Assembly: GCA_031407985.1 (NCBI GenBank)
Contig: JANOJB010000341.1
Location: 1 to 64,000, forward strand
From: FEN-1088 sp031407985
GTDB lineage: Bacteria; Myxococcota_A; Polyangia; Fen-1088
Direction: 5' to 3'
DNA length: 64,000 nt
The notes below the pieces were generated by a model, which did not search any database, was not told the origin of the DNA, and saw only the letters and a program-made list of their open reading frames with translations. This document shows positions 1 to 8,842 of the stretch, piece by piece (the first letter of the stretch is position 1; every line of letters begins with the position of its first letter). The position numbers and the translations under genes were made by a program.

Positions 1-639
1 GCCGAATTCGTTGCCTCCCCAGCACTGAACGTGGCCGTCAGCGATCAAGGCGCAGGTGTGCCGCCCCGACGCCGCAATCGCGATCGCGGGCGGCAACGAG
101 AACACGTCGAACGGCTCCGTGCGATCGATCGTCGATCCGTCGCCGAGTTGCCCCAGATCGTTCTGTCCCCAACAACGCGCCCGTCCGTCGGCAAGCAGCG
201 CGCAACTGTGATAGCTCCCCGACGCGATAGCGACCGCCGTCGCGATCCCCGGCACCTGGATTCCGTTCAAGCGGTTGGTCGTGGACCCGTCGCCGACCTG
301 GCCCGCGACGTTCCAGCCCCAGCAGCGCACCGTGCCGTCCATGATCAACGCACAGGTGTGATAGCTGCCCGCCGAAACCGCGCGCGCGCCGGTCACATCC
401 ATCACGCTCCCCGGTGTTACCCGGCTGACAATCGTCCCGTCCCCCAGCTGTCCATCGGGGTTCGATCCCCAACAGTAAACATCCCCACCCGCCACGACCA
501 GACACGTGTGACCGGCGCCTGCGCCGATGCGGTCGTTCAGCATTTGGGACCCGCACGGGCTCCCGGAATCCGGACGCAAGCCCGACCCCGAGCCGCACCC
601 GAAAAGACCAAGAACCACGATCGCTGCCGCCAGGCGCAT
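1..639 (-). CDS. RCC1-repeat lipoprotein, 3' end cut by window edge
   Basis: The first 213 codons are present and the frame is open to base 1. The product starts with a short hydrophobic signal ending in a lipobox (LFGC, Cys at about residue 15), so it is predicted to be an exported lipoprotein. From about residue 40 there are four tandem RCC1-type units of roughly 50 residues. Each has the pattern HTCAL-(x)-DG-(x)-CWG-N-GQLGDG. RCC1 repeats fold as a beta-propeller blade; in myxobacterial exported proteins their ligand is usually unknown. It starts 14 bp after the LamG gene and is the fifth gene of the sigma-factor operon, so it is probably co-transcribed. The identification as RCC1 is firm; the role is unknown. 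Confidence 0.88.
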   Translation of the reverse strand, partial: MRLAAAIVVLGLFGCGSGSGLRPDSGSPCGSQMLNDRIGAGAGHTCLVVAGGDVYCWGSNPDGQLGDGTIVSRVTPGSVMDVTGARAVSAGSYHTCALIMDGTVRCWGWNVAGQVGDGSTTNRLNGIQVPGIATAVAIASGSYHSCALLADGRARCWGQNDLGQLGDGSTIDRTEPFDVFSLPPAIAIAASGRHTCALIADGHVQCWGGNEFG

Positions 640-653
640 TGTGCCAACACGCG

Positions 654-1391
654 TCAACGCGGTTTGGGGGCCGCGGATCGTGACAACGCCAGGACCTCGG
701 GCGCGGCCAGCGCGCGGCTGTAGATCACCACGTCGTCCAGATCGCCGGTGAACAGGCGCTCGGGCATGTGCCACCTGCCCATGTACAGCGTCGCATTGCC
801 CGGCTTAATCGATATCGGAACCGTCCTGGTGCTCTGAGCGATACCGTCCTTGTAGAAGGACATCGTGCCGGCCGTTCCGTTCACGACGCTGACAATGTGG
901 CTCCACTGCCCGGGGGCGACGCAGGCGCAGTCGATGGTGACGTAGTCCGAGTCACCCGGCCCCTGGTAGTAGCCGAACTGAAACTTTGTGTCGGCCGGCG
1001 TCAGCCTGACGTTCATCTCCCAGCCTCCCACGAACACGTTCTCCGTGCTGATCAACGTGACGAATGACTCGCCGAAGTCTCCGCTGGCGGGACGTACCCA
1101 CAGGGCGACGGTCCAGTCGGGCGTAGCGTTCGGAAATGACGGGACCGAAAGCTCGGTGCCGGCTTCGAAGTGCAGGGCGCCGCCGAATCTGCCGGTGATC
1201 CATGTGCCCCCGATGATCGAGCCGTTGCGGGCATTGACCGTGCGATCGGCCGCCACGGTGCCGGTACCGTCGTCAAGCGGCCACAGCGCCACGATGCCCG
1301 TGTCCAGGGCCGGATCCAGCCCCACGACATCGATTGGGCCCGCGACACAGCCAACCGATACCAGCGTGATCGCGACTAGTCGGGGCAGCAT
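654..1391 (-). CDS. LamG/concanavalin-A-like domain lipoprotein
   Basis: This is a 245-residue protein. The ATG at 1391 overlaps the TGA of the upstream gene by one base (TGATG), which argues against the longer in-frame extension. The N-terminus (MLPRLVAITLVSVGC) is a lipoprotein signal with Cys at 15. The rest is a single LamG-like jelly-roll: ALWPLDDGTGTVAADRT near the start, then WTVALWVRP, GGWEMNVRL, GQWSHIVSVVNG and the closing DLDDVVIYSRAL. This arrangement is typical of secreted carbohydrate- or protein-binding modules. It is part of the sigma/FecR operon and is followed by the RCC1 lipoprotein. The ligand cannot be told from sequence. Confidence 0.85.
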   Translation of the reverse strand: MLPRLVAITLVSVGCVAGPIDVVGLDPALDTGIVALWPLDDGTGTVAADRTVNARNGSIIGGTWITGRFGGALHFEAGTELSVPSFPNATPDWTVALWVRPASGDFGESFVTLISTENVFVGGWEMNVRLTPADTKFQFGYYQGPGDSDYVTIDCACVAPGQWSHIVSVVNGTAGTMSFYKDGIAQSTRTVPISIKPGNATLYMGRWHMPERLFTGDLDDVVIYSRALAAPEVLALSRSAAPKPR

Positions 1392-2452
1392 CACATCCAC
1401 GCTATCAGGGTCAGGCTGCTGATCAGCGTCGGCCGGCCAGCGCCGGCGACCTCGGCATCCAGGAAGCGAATCACGGGATAAGGGCGTGCGGCCTGCACAT
1501 GAGCCTCCACGGCCAGTTCGAAGCGGCCCCGGATCGGCACGCGCACGCCCATTCCAGCGTCGGCGACCGCCGACCAGCGGGCCCTGCTGATCCCGTGATA
1601 CGGGAACGCGGTCTGCCCCGTGGCCGACACACGCAGCGCTCCCGCGCCGATGGACAAGACCGGCTGAAGCCACGTGCCGGCCCTCCAGCGCCAGGCGCCT
1701 TCAACCAGACCAAACTGCAGCGACACGTCCGCGGTGCCCGACGGAGTGTCCAGGCGAGACGGCGTCCCCAGGCCCGCCAGGGTCACGCGACCGAGGAAGT
1801 GATCCCCGAAGCTGCGCTGGAGGCGAGCGATGGGAACCAGCGACGGCGTCAGTCCCTCCAAGCTGCCCAACACGCAACCACCCATCTCGATCGCCCACGT
1901 CGACCGCCAACGATCGTCGAGAGCCGCCTCGGTCCAGCGGGTCACCTCGACCGGCGGCGGCTGCGGAACGACCTTCGGGGTGCGCCCCGACGCCAAAGCG
2001 ACCTCCAGGAAGCTGGCGCGCAGAAGTTCGAGCGCGCGGATCGAAAGCACCTCGGCTGCGCGCGGCGAGCCCGGTTCGGTCGAAACCCGCCTGACGACCG
2101 TCTTCCCGGTGACGCGATCGATGACCCACAACTCGGCCGAATCCTTCAGCGGCTCGCCGGAGGCTTCCCCCAGGATCGCGACCACGGCCTCGACGTCGGG
2201 GCCGGCCGCCGCCAACTCAAGCGAGGCGCGGATATCCGTGTCCATCGGAGGATCAACGACACGAACGTCGAATCCAGCGGACACCAGCTCCCCTCGCAGT
2301 CGGACGGTCGCCTCGGCGGCGACAGGGCTTGGTCGCGGGGGACGAACCAGCACGACCGTCGACGCACGCGCCAGGCCCACGACACCGAACGTCGCGAGCA
2401 ACAGAAGGCCGGCCAGAACCGTCGGGCGCCGCCGCCCGGGCGGGGATCTCAC
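1391..2452 (-). CDS. exported hypothetical protein, probable beta-barrel C-terminus
   Basis: The product has 353 residues. An Arg-rich N-terminus and a hydrophobic segment (about residues 12-30, ending near ARA) look like a signal peptide. Residues about 30-150 form a mixed alpha/beta domain. Residues 185-353 show alternating polar and hydrophobic stretches (WAIEMGGCVLGS, LGRVTLAGLG, VSLQFGLVEGAWRW) that suggest an outer-membrane barrel. No catalytic motif was recognised. The ATG overlaps the FecR gene stop by four bases (ATGA) and the TGA overlaps the LamG start, so it is translationally coupled on both sides. The operon position suggests an envelope function under the ECF sigma factor. Confidence 0.75.
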   Translation of the reverse strand: MRSPPGRRRPTVLAGLLLLATFGVVGLARASTVVLVRPPRPSPVAAEATVRLRGELVSAGFDVRVVDPPMDTDIRASLELAAAGPDVEAVVAILGEASGEPLKDSAELWVIDRVTGKTVVRRVSTEPGSPRAAEVLSIRALELLRASFLEVALASGRTPKVVPQPPPVEVTRWTEAALDDRWRSTWAIEMGGCVLGSLEGLTPSLVPIARLQRSFGDHFLGRVTLAGLGTPSRLDTPSGTADVSLQFGLVEGAWRWRAGTWLQPVLSIGAGALRVSATGQTAFPYHGISRARWSAVADAGMGVRVPIRGRFELAVEAHVQAARPYPVIRFLDAEVAGAGRPTLISSLTLIAWM

Positions 2453-3750
2453 GGCGTTTCGCGGAGCGCGCGGGCCGCTCCGGCATAGGTTCCGCGTGGG
2501 AATCGGCGCAGGTACTGATCCGCAACCTCGCGCGCGGCGGATACCCCGCGCAGCCTCTCGGTCGCGGTCATCTTTCGGCCAAGCGCTTCTGATGAATAGG
2601 CTCCGGATGGCGCCTCCTTAAGATACAAATCGTACCATTTGAGGGCGCGCGCACTGCTTTCCGCGTCAGCCTTCGATTCTTCCAGACGGCCCAGCAAGAA
2701 CGCGGAGTCACGCGCGCGCGACGAGCGTGGGAAGCGCTCTCTCTCGGCAATTAAGGCCTGGCGCGCGATGTCGTCTCGCCGTCGGTAACGGGCGGCATCC
2801 GCCAACGCCGCCAGATCCTCGCTGCTGGTCTCCCATAACGACCGGCGCAGACCCCTCGTCTCGGCGTCACCAAGGATCAGGTCCAGATCGCCCGCCGCCA
2901 ACGCCGCGGCCCAGCTGCGCGACCCGGAGGCCAGAGCCGTCCGCGCGCTTCCCATGGGAGCCGGCCGTGTTCCCGGAATTCGGGACGACGCGGGCGCGAA
3001 GGCGTCCGCCGATGGCGTTTGCGAAGGCGCGTCCGAACGGGCTTCCGGTCCATCGATCTCGCGTAGCAAGATCTCTTTCTTCCGCATGTTGATGGACAGG
3101 TGCTGACCCGCCCGTACCGCCATAACCCCATCGGCCACCGGTCCGGTCACCGAGACCAAACCCTTCTTCATCCGAATATCCAGCCGCTCGGTCGCCCCGT
3201 CCCAGGCCGCGGTGAAGACCGTTCCCCGCACCGTGATCAGAAACGGCCCCGCGTCGACAAGCCAGCGCGCCCCCGGGAGCGGCGTCACCTTCACCTCGGC
3301 CTCGCCCTCCTCGATCGCGAAACGGGCACCCTTGTCGTCGACGGAGCTCAACCGGCCACGGGCGCCCGCCATCAGGCGCAATTCAGTCCCCTCGCCAAAT
3401 CGCAGCAGCGATCCGGCGGGATCAAAAGAACGAATGTAGCCCCCGTCGCCGACGGTGCCACCTTCGATCTTGTAAGCCAGCGCTCCGGTTTCCGGTCCGG
3501 CGGTCTGGAAGAACGAACTGGAGCCGACGACCACGGCCCCGGTGACCGCGGCTGCTCCCAGAAGCGACACAACCATCCACGGTTTCCACGGTGCACGCCG
3601 CCGTCCCCGCGCTGCCACCCGCTCGTTGACCAACTGCAGCCCGACCATGCGCTGCAGCGGCGTCATCGGCGCCGACGCGGTCCGTGCCAATTGGGCCACG
3701 ACGTCCAAACGCGCCGTCGACAGGCCCGTGTCTCCATCAGATGACTTCAT
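2449..3750 (-). CDS. FecR-domain membrane protein with TPR-like C-terminus (putative sigma-factor regulator)
   Basis: The product has 433 residues. I used the ATG at 3750 because it overlaps the sigma-factor TGA (ATGA) and follows a GGGGGG-rich leader. The N-terminal 55 residues are soluble, a single membrane segment follows (about 58-80), then a FecR-like domain (about 95-230, with FGEGTELRL, FAIEEGEAEVKV, PFLITVRGTVFTAAW). The C-terminus has a helical TPR-like region with EERFPRSSRARDSAFLLGRLEE-type repeats. FecR family proteins transmit envelope signals to ECF sigma factors. The adjacent sigma gene makes an anti-sigma or sigma-regulator role likely, but the classic zinc-binding anti-sigma motif was not seen. 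Confidence 0.85.
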   Translation of the reverse strand: MKSSDGDTGLSTARLDVVAQLARTASAPMTPLQRMVGLQLVNERVAARGRRRAPWKPWMVVSLLGAAAVTGAVVVGSSSFFQTAGPETGALAYKIEGGTVGDGGYIRSFDPAGSLLRFGEGTELRLMAGARGRLSSVDDKGARFAIEEGEAEVKVTPLPGARWLVDAGPFLITVRGTVFTAAWDGATERLDIRMKKGLVSVTGPVADGVMAVRAGQHLSINMRKKEILLREIDGPEARSDAPSQTPSADAFAPASSRIPGTRPAPMGSARTALASGSRSWAAALAAGDLDLILGDAETRGLRRSLWETSSEDLAALADAARYRRRDDIARQALIAERERFPRSSRARDSAFLLGRLEESKADAESSARALKWYDLYLKEAPSGAYSSEALGRKMTATERLRGVSAAREVADQYLRRFPRGTYAGAARALRETP

Positions 3751-4379
3751 AGGTCCCCCCGTTTGCCCTCGAAGTAGTTCACCAGATCCGCGTCTCCCTC
3801 GATCCATTGAGACACCCGATCGCCCGCGCGGCCCAGGGTTCGTTTGACCGTGGATAAGGAGATCGCCAATACGACCGCTATTTCCTCGAGAGTCATTGAT
3901 TCCAGATGCCGAAGCGCGAACACCAGTCGTTCACGCGTGCCCAGTTGATCCAAAACCGCATAAAAGCGCCGCAGAACCTCACGGGACTCGGGGTCGCCGT
4001 CCAATGTCGCGACCTCGGGCAGTTGGCCCCCGTCGGACAACATGATCCAACGACGGGCGCGACGGCGGCGCAGTTCCCATTTGACGATCCGGATCGCGAA
4101 CGAAACCACGAAGCTGCGAAAGGCATCCGGATTCTGCAGCGTCCCGACCCGCGAGAACAGCCGGTAGAACACCTCCTGCGTCACGTCCTCGGCGTCGGTG
4201 TCGCGGCCGAGGGCCCGGCTGGCGATCCCGTAGACCACCGGCGCGAACCGATTCCAGGTCATGGCCGTGGCCCAGACCTCGCCCGCGATGAGCGCCCGCG
4301 CGAGATCGGCGTCCGTCGGATCGCTGGCTGCGCCGGGCGGAACCACGTGCAACGGCGCCCGTCGCCGGTCAATCGTCAT
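3747..4379 (-). CDS. RNA polymerase ECF sigma factor
   Basis: A 210-residue sigma-70 family protein. Region 2 is visible as DTDAEDVTQEVFYRLF and the following basic segment (KWELRRRRARRW). Region 4 contains LGTRERLVFALRHLESMTLEEIAVVLAISLSTVKRTLGRA, a helix-turn-helix that binds the -35 element. No C-terminal extension is present. I prefer the ATG at 4379; an in-frame GTG at 4394 would add five residues, and neither has a strong Shine-Dalgarno. It is the first gene of a five-gene coupled operon (sigma, FecR-like, exported protein, LamG, RCC1). The 192 bp to the divergent glutamine-synthetase-like gene should hold its promoter; I could not define the -35/-10. Confidence 0.9.
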   Translation of the reverse strand: MTIDRRRAPLHVVPPGAASDPTDADLARALIAGEVWATAMTWNRFAPVVYGIASRALGRDTDAEDVTQEVFYRLFSRVGTLQNPDAFRSFVVSFAIRIVKWELRRRRARRWIMLSDGGQLPEVATLDGDPESREVLRRFYAVLDQLGTRERLVFALRHLESMTLEEIAVVLAISLSTVKRTLGRAGDRVSQWIEGDADLVNYFEGKRGDL

Positions 4380-4571
4380 CTGCGGAAAACCCACGGGTTC
4401 ATGACTTTACTTCCGAATCGGCAGTAGCAGCTCCGGCCTTGGGCAGTTCATTACGGCGCGCGCGCGATTGTATGCCTGGTTGACGCGGCGCTCGCCCGCC
4501 GACGCAACGCGAGATACCACCCATCGGCGACCTAGTTCCGGTCGACCGACGACCGGCGTTAAAGTCCCGCG

Positions 4572-5945
4572 ATGGCACAAACGCGGACCGGGGCTCAGGC
4601 GATCGTCGACAAGGTGAAGCAGTCCGCGGCCGGCAAGGTGAAGGTCGCGATCACCGACATCGACGGGATCCTACGCGGCAAATACATCCACAAGGACAAA
4701 TTCCTGTCGGCCGTCGATGGCGGCTTTGGGTTTTGCAGCGTCGTGTTCGGCTGGGACGCGGGGGACGTGTGTTACGACAACGGCAGTTTCACGGGGTGGC
4801 ACACCGGTTATCCGGACGTGTCGGCGCGTATCGACCTTGCCACCATGCGCGAGGTTCCGTGGGACGGCCGCGTGCCGTTCTTTCTCGGTGACTTTCAGGA
4901 TGCGAAGGGCGGCGCACTACCCATCTGTCCGCGCCAGCTTCTAAAGCGGGTGGTCGCGGAGCTTGACGACGCGGGTTTCGCGGCGTTGACGTCGTTGGAG
5001 TACGAATTTTTCAACTTTCGCGAAACGCCCGAATCCCTGGCGGCCAAACACCACGCCAACCCGCAAACCCTTTCTCCCGGGATGTTCGGCTATTCGGTCA
5101 TCCGCATGGCGCAGAACCAGCCGTTCGTGAACGCGCTGTTCGACGAGATGGCGGCGTTCCGCGTTCCCATCGAGGGGCTGCATACGGAAACCGGGCCTGG
5201 GGTTTTGGAAGCGGCGATTCTGTATTCGGACCCCGTCGAGGCGGGGGACCGGGCCGTGCTGTTCAAGACCGGCGCCAAGGAGATCGGACAACGCTTCGGC
5301 ATCATGCCGTCCTTCATGGCCAAGTGGAACGCCGACCTGCCCGGTTGCAGCGGTCACGTTCACCAGAGTCTGTGGGACCGGGCCGGTAAGACGAACGTGT
5401 TCTTCGACGACAAGCGCCCGCACAAGATGAGCGCGTTGTTCGAGCACTACGTGGCCGGACAGATGCACTGCTTGCCAGAGATCCTGCCGCTATTCGCGCC
5501 GACGGTGAACAGTTACAAACGTCTGGTCGAGGGCGCGTGGGCGCCGACCAAGGTGAACTGGGGCGTGGACAACCGGACGACCGCGCTGCGGATGATCCCC
5601 GGCAGTTCCAAATCGACGCGGCTTGAAACCCGCGTCAACGGTTCCGACAGCAATCCCTACCTGGCGTTGTCGGCGGCGCTGGCAAGCGGTCTGTACGGCA
5701 TCAGGAACAAGCTGCGCCTGCCCGCGGGTCCCGTGCAGGGCAATGGTTACGCCGATGCATCGGCGCCCGTCCTGCCGCGCGACCTGCACGAGGCGACGGT
5801 AAGATTCGAACAGTCAAAGGTCGCGCGCGAGCTGTTCGGCACCACATTCGTCGACCACTTCGCGGCGACGCGCCACTGGGAATGGCGGCAATTCGGCAAG
5901 GCCGTCACCGACTGGGAACGCGCTCGCTACTTCGAGATTATCTGA
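4572..5945 (+). CDS. glutamine-synthetase-family ligase (possibly gamma-glutamyl-amine type)
   Basis: A 457-residue protein of the GlnA fold. An N-terminal beta-grasp domain (VAITDIDGILRGKYI) is followed by catalytic-domain signatures: LEYEFFNF (metal-binding Glu), TETGPGVLEAAI, GCSGHVHQSLW (ATP/metal His), the NSYKRLVEGAWAPT loop and RLETRVNGSDSNPYLALSA (glutamate binding). The C-terminal DHFAATRHWEWRQF and final ARYFEI resemble the PuuA/GlnA3-like branch. That branch often ligates glutamate to polyamines, ethanolamine or aromatic amines in place of ammonia. The substrate is therefore uncertain. The next gene, an acyl-CoA synthetase/acetyltransferase, begins 48 bp downstream on the same strand and could be co-transcribed. 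Confidence 0.88.
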   Translation: MAQTRTGAQAIVDKVKQSAAGKVKVAITDIDGILRGKYIHKDKFLSAVDGGFGFCSVVFGWDAGDVCYDNGSFTGWHTGYPDVSARIDLATMREVPWDGRVPFFLGDFQDAKGGALPICPRQLLKRVVAELDDAGFAALTSLEYEFFNFRETPESLAAKHHANPQTLSPGMFGYSVIRMAQNQPFVNALFDEMAAFRVPIEGLHTETGPGVLEAAILYSDPVEAGDRAVLFKTGAKEIGQRFGIMPSFMAKWNADLPGCSGHVHQSLWDRAGKTNVFFDDKRPHKMSALFEHYVAGQMHCLPEILPLFAPTVNSYKRLVEGAWAPTKVNWGVDNRTTALRMIPGSSKSTRLETRVNGSDSNPYLALSAALASGLYGIRNKLRLPAGPVQGNGYADASAPVLPRDLHEATVRFEQSKVARELFGTTFVDHFAATRHWEWRQFGKAVTDWERARYFEII

Positions 5946-5993
5946 CGACGCCCCGCCCCACGAACGCGTCGCGCGCGGGTATTCTTCGCCGTG

Positions 5994-8798
5994 ATGCCGA
6001 CAACCAATGATCACCGTCCCGGCCCCGATCTCGCCGGTCGATCGCCGCCCCGTCCGACGACGCTGGCGCACGACATCCTTCGCCAGGAGGCTCATCCCCT
6101 GGATCCGTTCTTCCGCCCGCGCTCGGTGGCTGTCATCGGCGCCACCGAAGCGCCAGGTAGTGTCGGCCGGACACTGCTGTCGAATCTGCTTGCCACCCCA
6201 TTTGGCGGGACGATCTATCCGGTCAATCCCAAACGCGAAAGCGTCCTGGGGATCAAGACGTACCCGTCGGTGGCGGACGTTCCCGCAGGCATAGATCTGG
6301 CCGTTGTGGTGACGCCCGCACCCGCGGTTCCCCGCGTAATAGGTGAGTGCGCGGACCGCGGCGTGCCGGCGGCGGTGGTGATCTCGGCCGGCTTCCGCGA
6401 AACCGGGCCGGCGGGCGCCGAACTGGAACGCCAGGTGTTGGCCGAGGCGCGCCGCGGCCGTATGCGCATCGTGGGGCCGAACTGTCTGGGCGTCATGAGC
6501 CCCGTCAGCGGGTTGAATGCCACGTTCGCCGCCGGGATGGCCCGGCCCGGCGGCGTCGCCCTGCTCAGCCAAAGCGGCGCGCTGCTGACCGCAATCTTGG
6601 ATTGGAGCCTGCGCGAGCAGGTTGGTTTCAGCGCGTTTGTTTCGCTGGGATCGATGTTGGATGTCGGGTGGGGCGATCTGATCGACTACCTGGGCAACGA
6701 CACCCATACGCGGGCCATCGTCATCTACATGGAGTCCGTGGGTGACGCGCGGGCATTTTTGTCAGCCGCGCGGGAGGTCGCGCTGACCAAGCCCATCATC
6801 GTGATCAAGGCCGGGCGCAGTCAGGCGGCCAGCCGCGCGGCGGCTTCCCATACCGGGGCACTGACCGGCTCGGACGAAGTTTTGGACGCGGCTTTCCGTC
6901 GCGCGGGCGTCTTACGTGTGGCCGATATCGGCGAGGTGTTCGATCTGGCCGACGTACTCGGGAAACAACCCCGGCCCGCGGGCCCGCGGCTGACCATCGT
7001 GACCAACGCCGGGGGCCCCGGCGTGTTGGCGACGGATGCCCTGGTCGCCGGTGGCGGCGAGCTGGCCGTTGTTTCGGATGAGACGCTGGCCCGCCTGGGG
7101 ACTGTGCTGCCCGCGGCGTGGAGCCACGGAAACCCTCTGGACATTCTGGGCGATGCGGATCCGACCCGGTATGCGAACGCGCTGGAGATCGCCGCCGGGG
7201 ATCCGGCCAGCGACGGTTTTCTGGTGATCCTGACCCCGCAGGACATGACCGATCCGACGCTGACGGCGGAGGCGCTGCGCAAACACGCACGGATTCCGGG
7301 CAAACCTGTGTTGGCCAGCTGGATGGGTGGTGCCCAGGTCGCGGCCGGGATCGACATCTTGAACCGCGCGGGCATTCCCACCTTCGATTTTCCCGACAGC
7401 GCGGCCCGGGCGTTTTGCGCCATGTGGAGGTACACGTACAACCTGCGAGGCCTGTACGAAACCGCGAAGCGCGGCCCGGATCGGAACGTTGTTCCGCACG
7501 AAGCCCAGGCGGTGCTGGGCGCAGCGCGTGCCGAGGGCCGGACCTTGCTGGATGAGCACGAGTCGAAAGCGCTGCTGGCAAGTTATGGAATCCCGACCGT
7601 CACCACGCGCGTCGCGCGCGACGAAGGGGAGGCCATCGCCGCCGCCCAGGCTGTCGGGTTTCCGGTTGTGGTCAAACTTTGGTCGCGCACCGTCACGCAC
7701 AAGACGGACGTAGGAGGGGTCAAGTTGAACCTTGGCGACGCGGCGGCGGTTGTACGCGCGTTCGCTGAGATCAGGGACGCCGTCGTGGCGATTTCCGGGC
7801 CGGCGGCCTTTCTGGGCGTCACCGTGCAGCCGTTCATCGATCGTCAGGGCGGATACGAGCTGATCCTGGGGGCTTCGCCTGATCCTCAGTTCGGCCCCGT
7901 GCTGCTTTTTGGAATGGGCGGCGAACTGGTTGAGGTGTTCCGCGATCGCGCGCTGGCGTTGCCTCCGCTTAACAGCACGCTGGCGCGTCGCATGATGGAG
8001 CAGACCAAGATCTACCGCGCGTTGAAGGGTGTGCGCGGCCGGGCGGCCGTCGACCTCGGCGCACTGGAATCCTTGCTGGTTCGGTTCGGCGATCTGGTGG
8101 TCGAGCAGCCCTGGATCCGCGAGATCGACATCAACCCCCTGCTGGTCAGTGCGGACGGCGCCCTGGCGCTGGATGCGCGCGTGCTGCTACACGAGGCGAA
8201 CACCCCCGCGTCCGACCTGCCTCGTCCCGCCATCCGTCCGTATCCGACGGAATACGTCTGGCATGGGACGCTCCCGAATGGCACGCCCTTCACGATTCGC
8301 CCCATCCGTCCCGACGACGAGGCGGCCATGGTGGCCTTCCACCGCACGCTGGGCGAAGAAAGCGTCCGGCTGCGCTACATGCAGTCGGTCAAGCTCGACG
8401 ACCGCACGGCGCACGAACGTCTGCTTCGGATCTGCTTCGCCGACTACGATCGCGAGATCGCCCTGGTCGTCGAGGGACAAGGCGCGGCAGGTGCGGGCGA
8501 GGCCGCGGTTCAGATCATGGCCGTGGGTCGCCTCAGCCGTGATCGCGTGCCTTCACCGCAAGGAACGTCGGCCGCCGCATTCTCGATTTTGGTGGGCGAT
8601 CCGTGGCAGGAAAAAGGCCTGGGCCGGGAGCTCCTGGGTCGCCTCATCGAGGTCGGCCGGCGGGAAAGCATCGGCCGGCTGTACGCCGACATTCTGGTCG
8701 TGAATCTACGCATGCAGCGGCTGTGTGCGCGCTTGGGATTCAGTCTCGGATCCGTGACGGACGGTAGCAACGTATTGCGGGCCGACCTACGTCTGTGA
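5994..8798 (+). CDS. ADP-forming acyl-CoA synthetase-like/GNAT fusion (protein lysine acetyltransferase type)
   Basis: A 934-residue multidomain protein; the ATG at 5994 is preferred over the adjacent GTG. Order of domains: CoA-binding (about 35-130, FFRPRSVAVIGATEAPGSVG), succinyl-CoA-ligase-like (about 175-320, with the histidine region ASHTGALTGSD), ATP-grasp (about 505-725, VVVKLWSRTVTHKTDVGGV and EIDINPLLV) and a C-terminal GNAT domain (about 765-934, FTIRPIRPDDEAAMVAFH and EKGLGRELLGRLIEVGR). This architecture matches Pat/PatZ enzymes, in which the NDP-forming part senses or binds acyl-CoA and the GNAT domain acetylates lysines, classically of acetyl-CoA synthetase. Whether the ligase half is active cannot be told. 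The next gene is convergent. Confidence 0.9.
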   Translation: MPTTNDHRPGPDLAGRSPPRPTTLAHDILRQEAHPLDPFFRPRSVAVIGATEAPGSVGRTLLSNLLATPFGGTIYPVNPKRESVLGIKTYPSVADVPAGIDLAVVVTPAPAVPRVIGECADRGVPAAVVISAGFRETGPAGAELERQVLAEARRGRMRIVGPNCLGVMSPVSGLNATFAAGMARPGGVALLSQSGALLTAILDWSLREQVGFSAFVSLGSMLDVGWGDLIDYLGNDTHTRAIVIYMESVGDARAFLSAAREVALTKPIIVIKAGRSQAASRAAASHTGALTGSDEVLDAAFRRAGVLRVADIGEVFDLADVLGKQPRPAGPRLTIVTNAGGPGVLATDALVAGGGELAVVSDETLARLGTVLPAAWSHGNPLDILGDADPTRYANALEIAAGDPASDGFLVILTPQDMTDPTLTAEALRKHARIPGKPVLASWMGGAQVAAGIDILNRAGIPTFDFPDSAARAFCAMWRYTYNLRGLYETAKRGPDRNVVPHEAQAVLGAARAEGRTLLDEHESKALLASYGIPTVTTRVARDEGEAIAAAQAVGFPVVVKLWSRTVTHKTDVGGVKLNLGDAAAVVRAFAEIRDAVVAISGPAAFLGVTVQPFIDRQGGYELILGASPDPQFGPVLLFGMGGELVEVFRDRALALPPLNSTLARRMMEQTKIYRALKGVRGRAAVDLGALESLLVRFGDLVVEQPWIREIDINPLLVSADGALALDARVLLHEANTPASDLPRPAIRPYPTEYVWHGTLPNGTPFTIRPIRPDDEAAMVAFHRTLGEESVRLRYMQSVKLDDRTAHERLLRICFADYDREIALVVEGQGAAGAGEAAVQIMAVGRLSRDRVPSPQGTSAAAFSILVGDPWQEKGLGRELLGRLIEVGRRESIGRLYADILVVNLRMQRLCARLGFSLGSVTDGSNVLRADLRL

Positions 8799-8842
8799 CG
8801 TGCGCCAGCGACCCCTGCGCAACGTCGAAGCTGGTCGACGAT

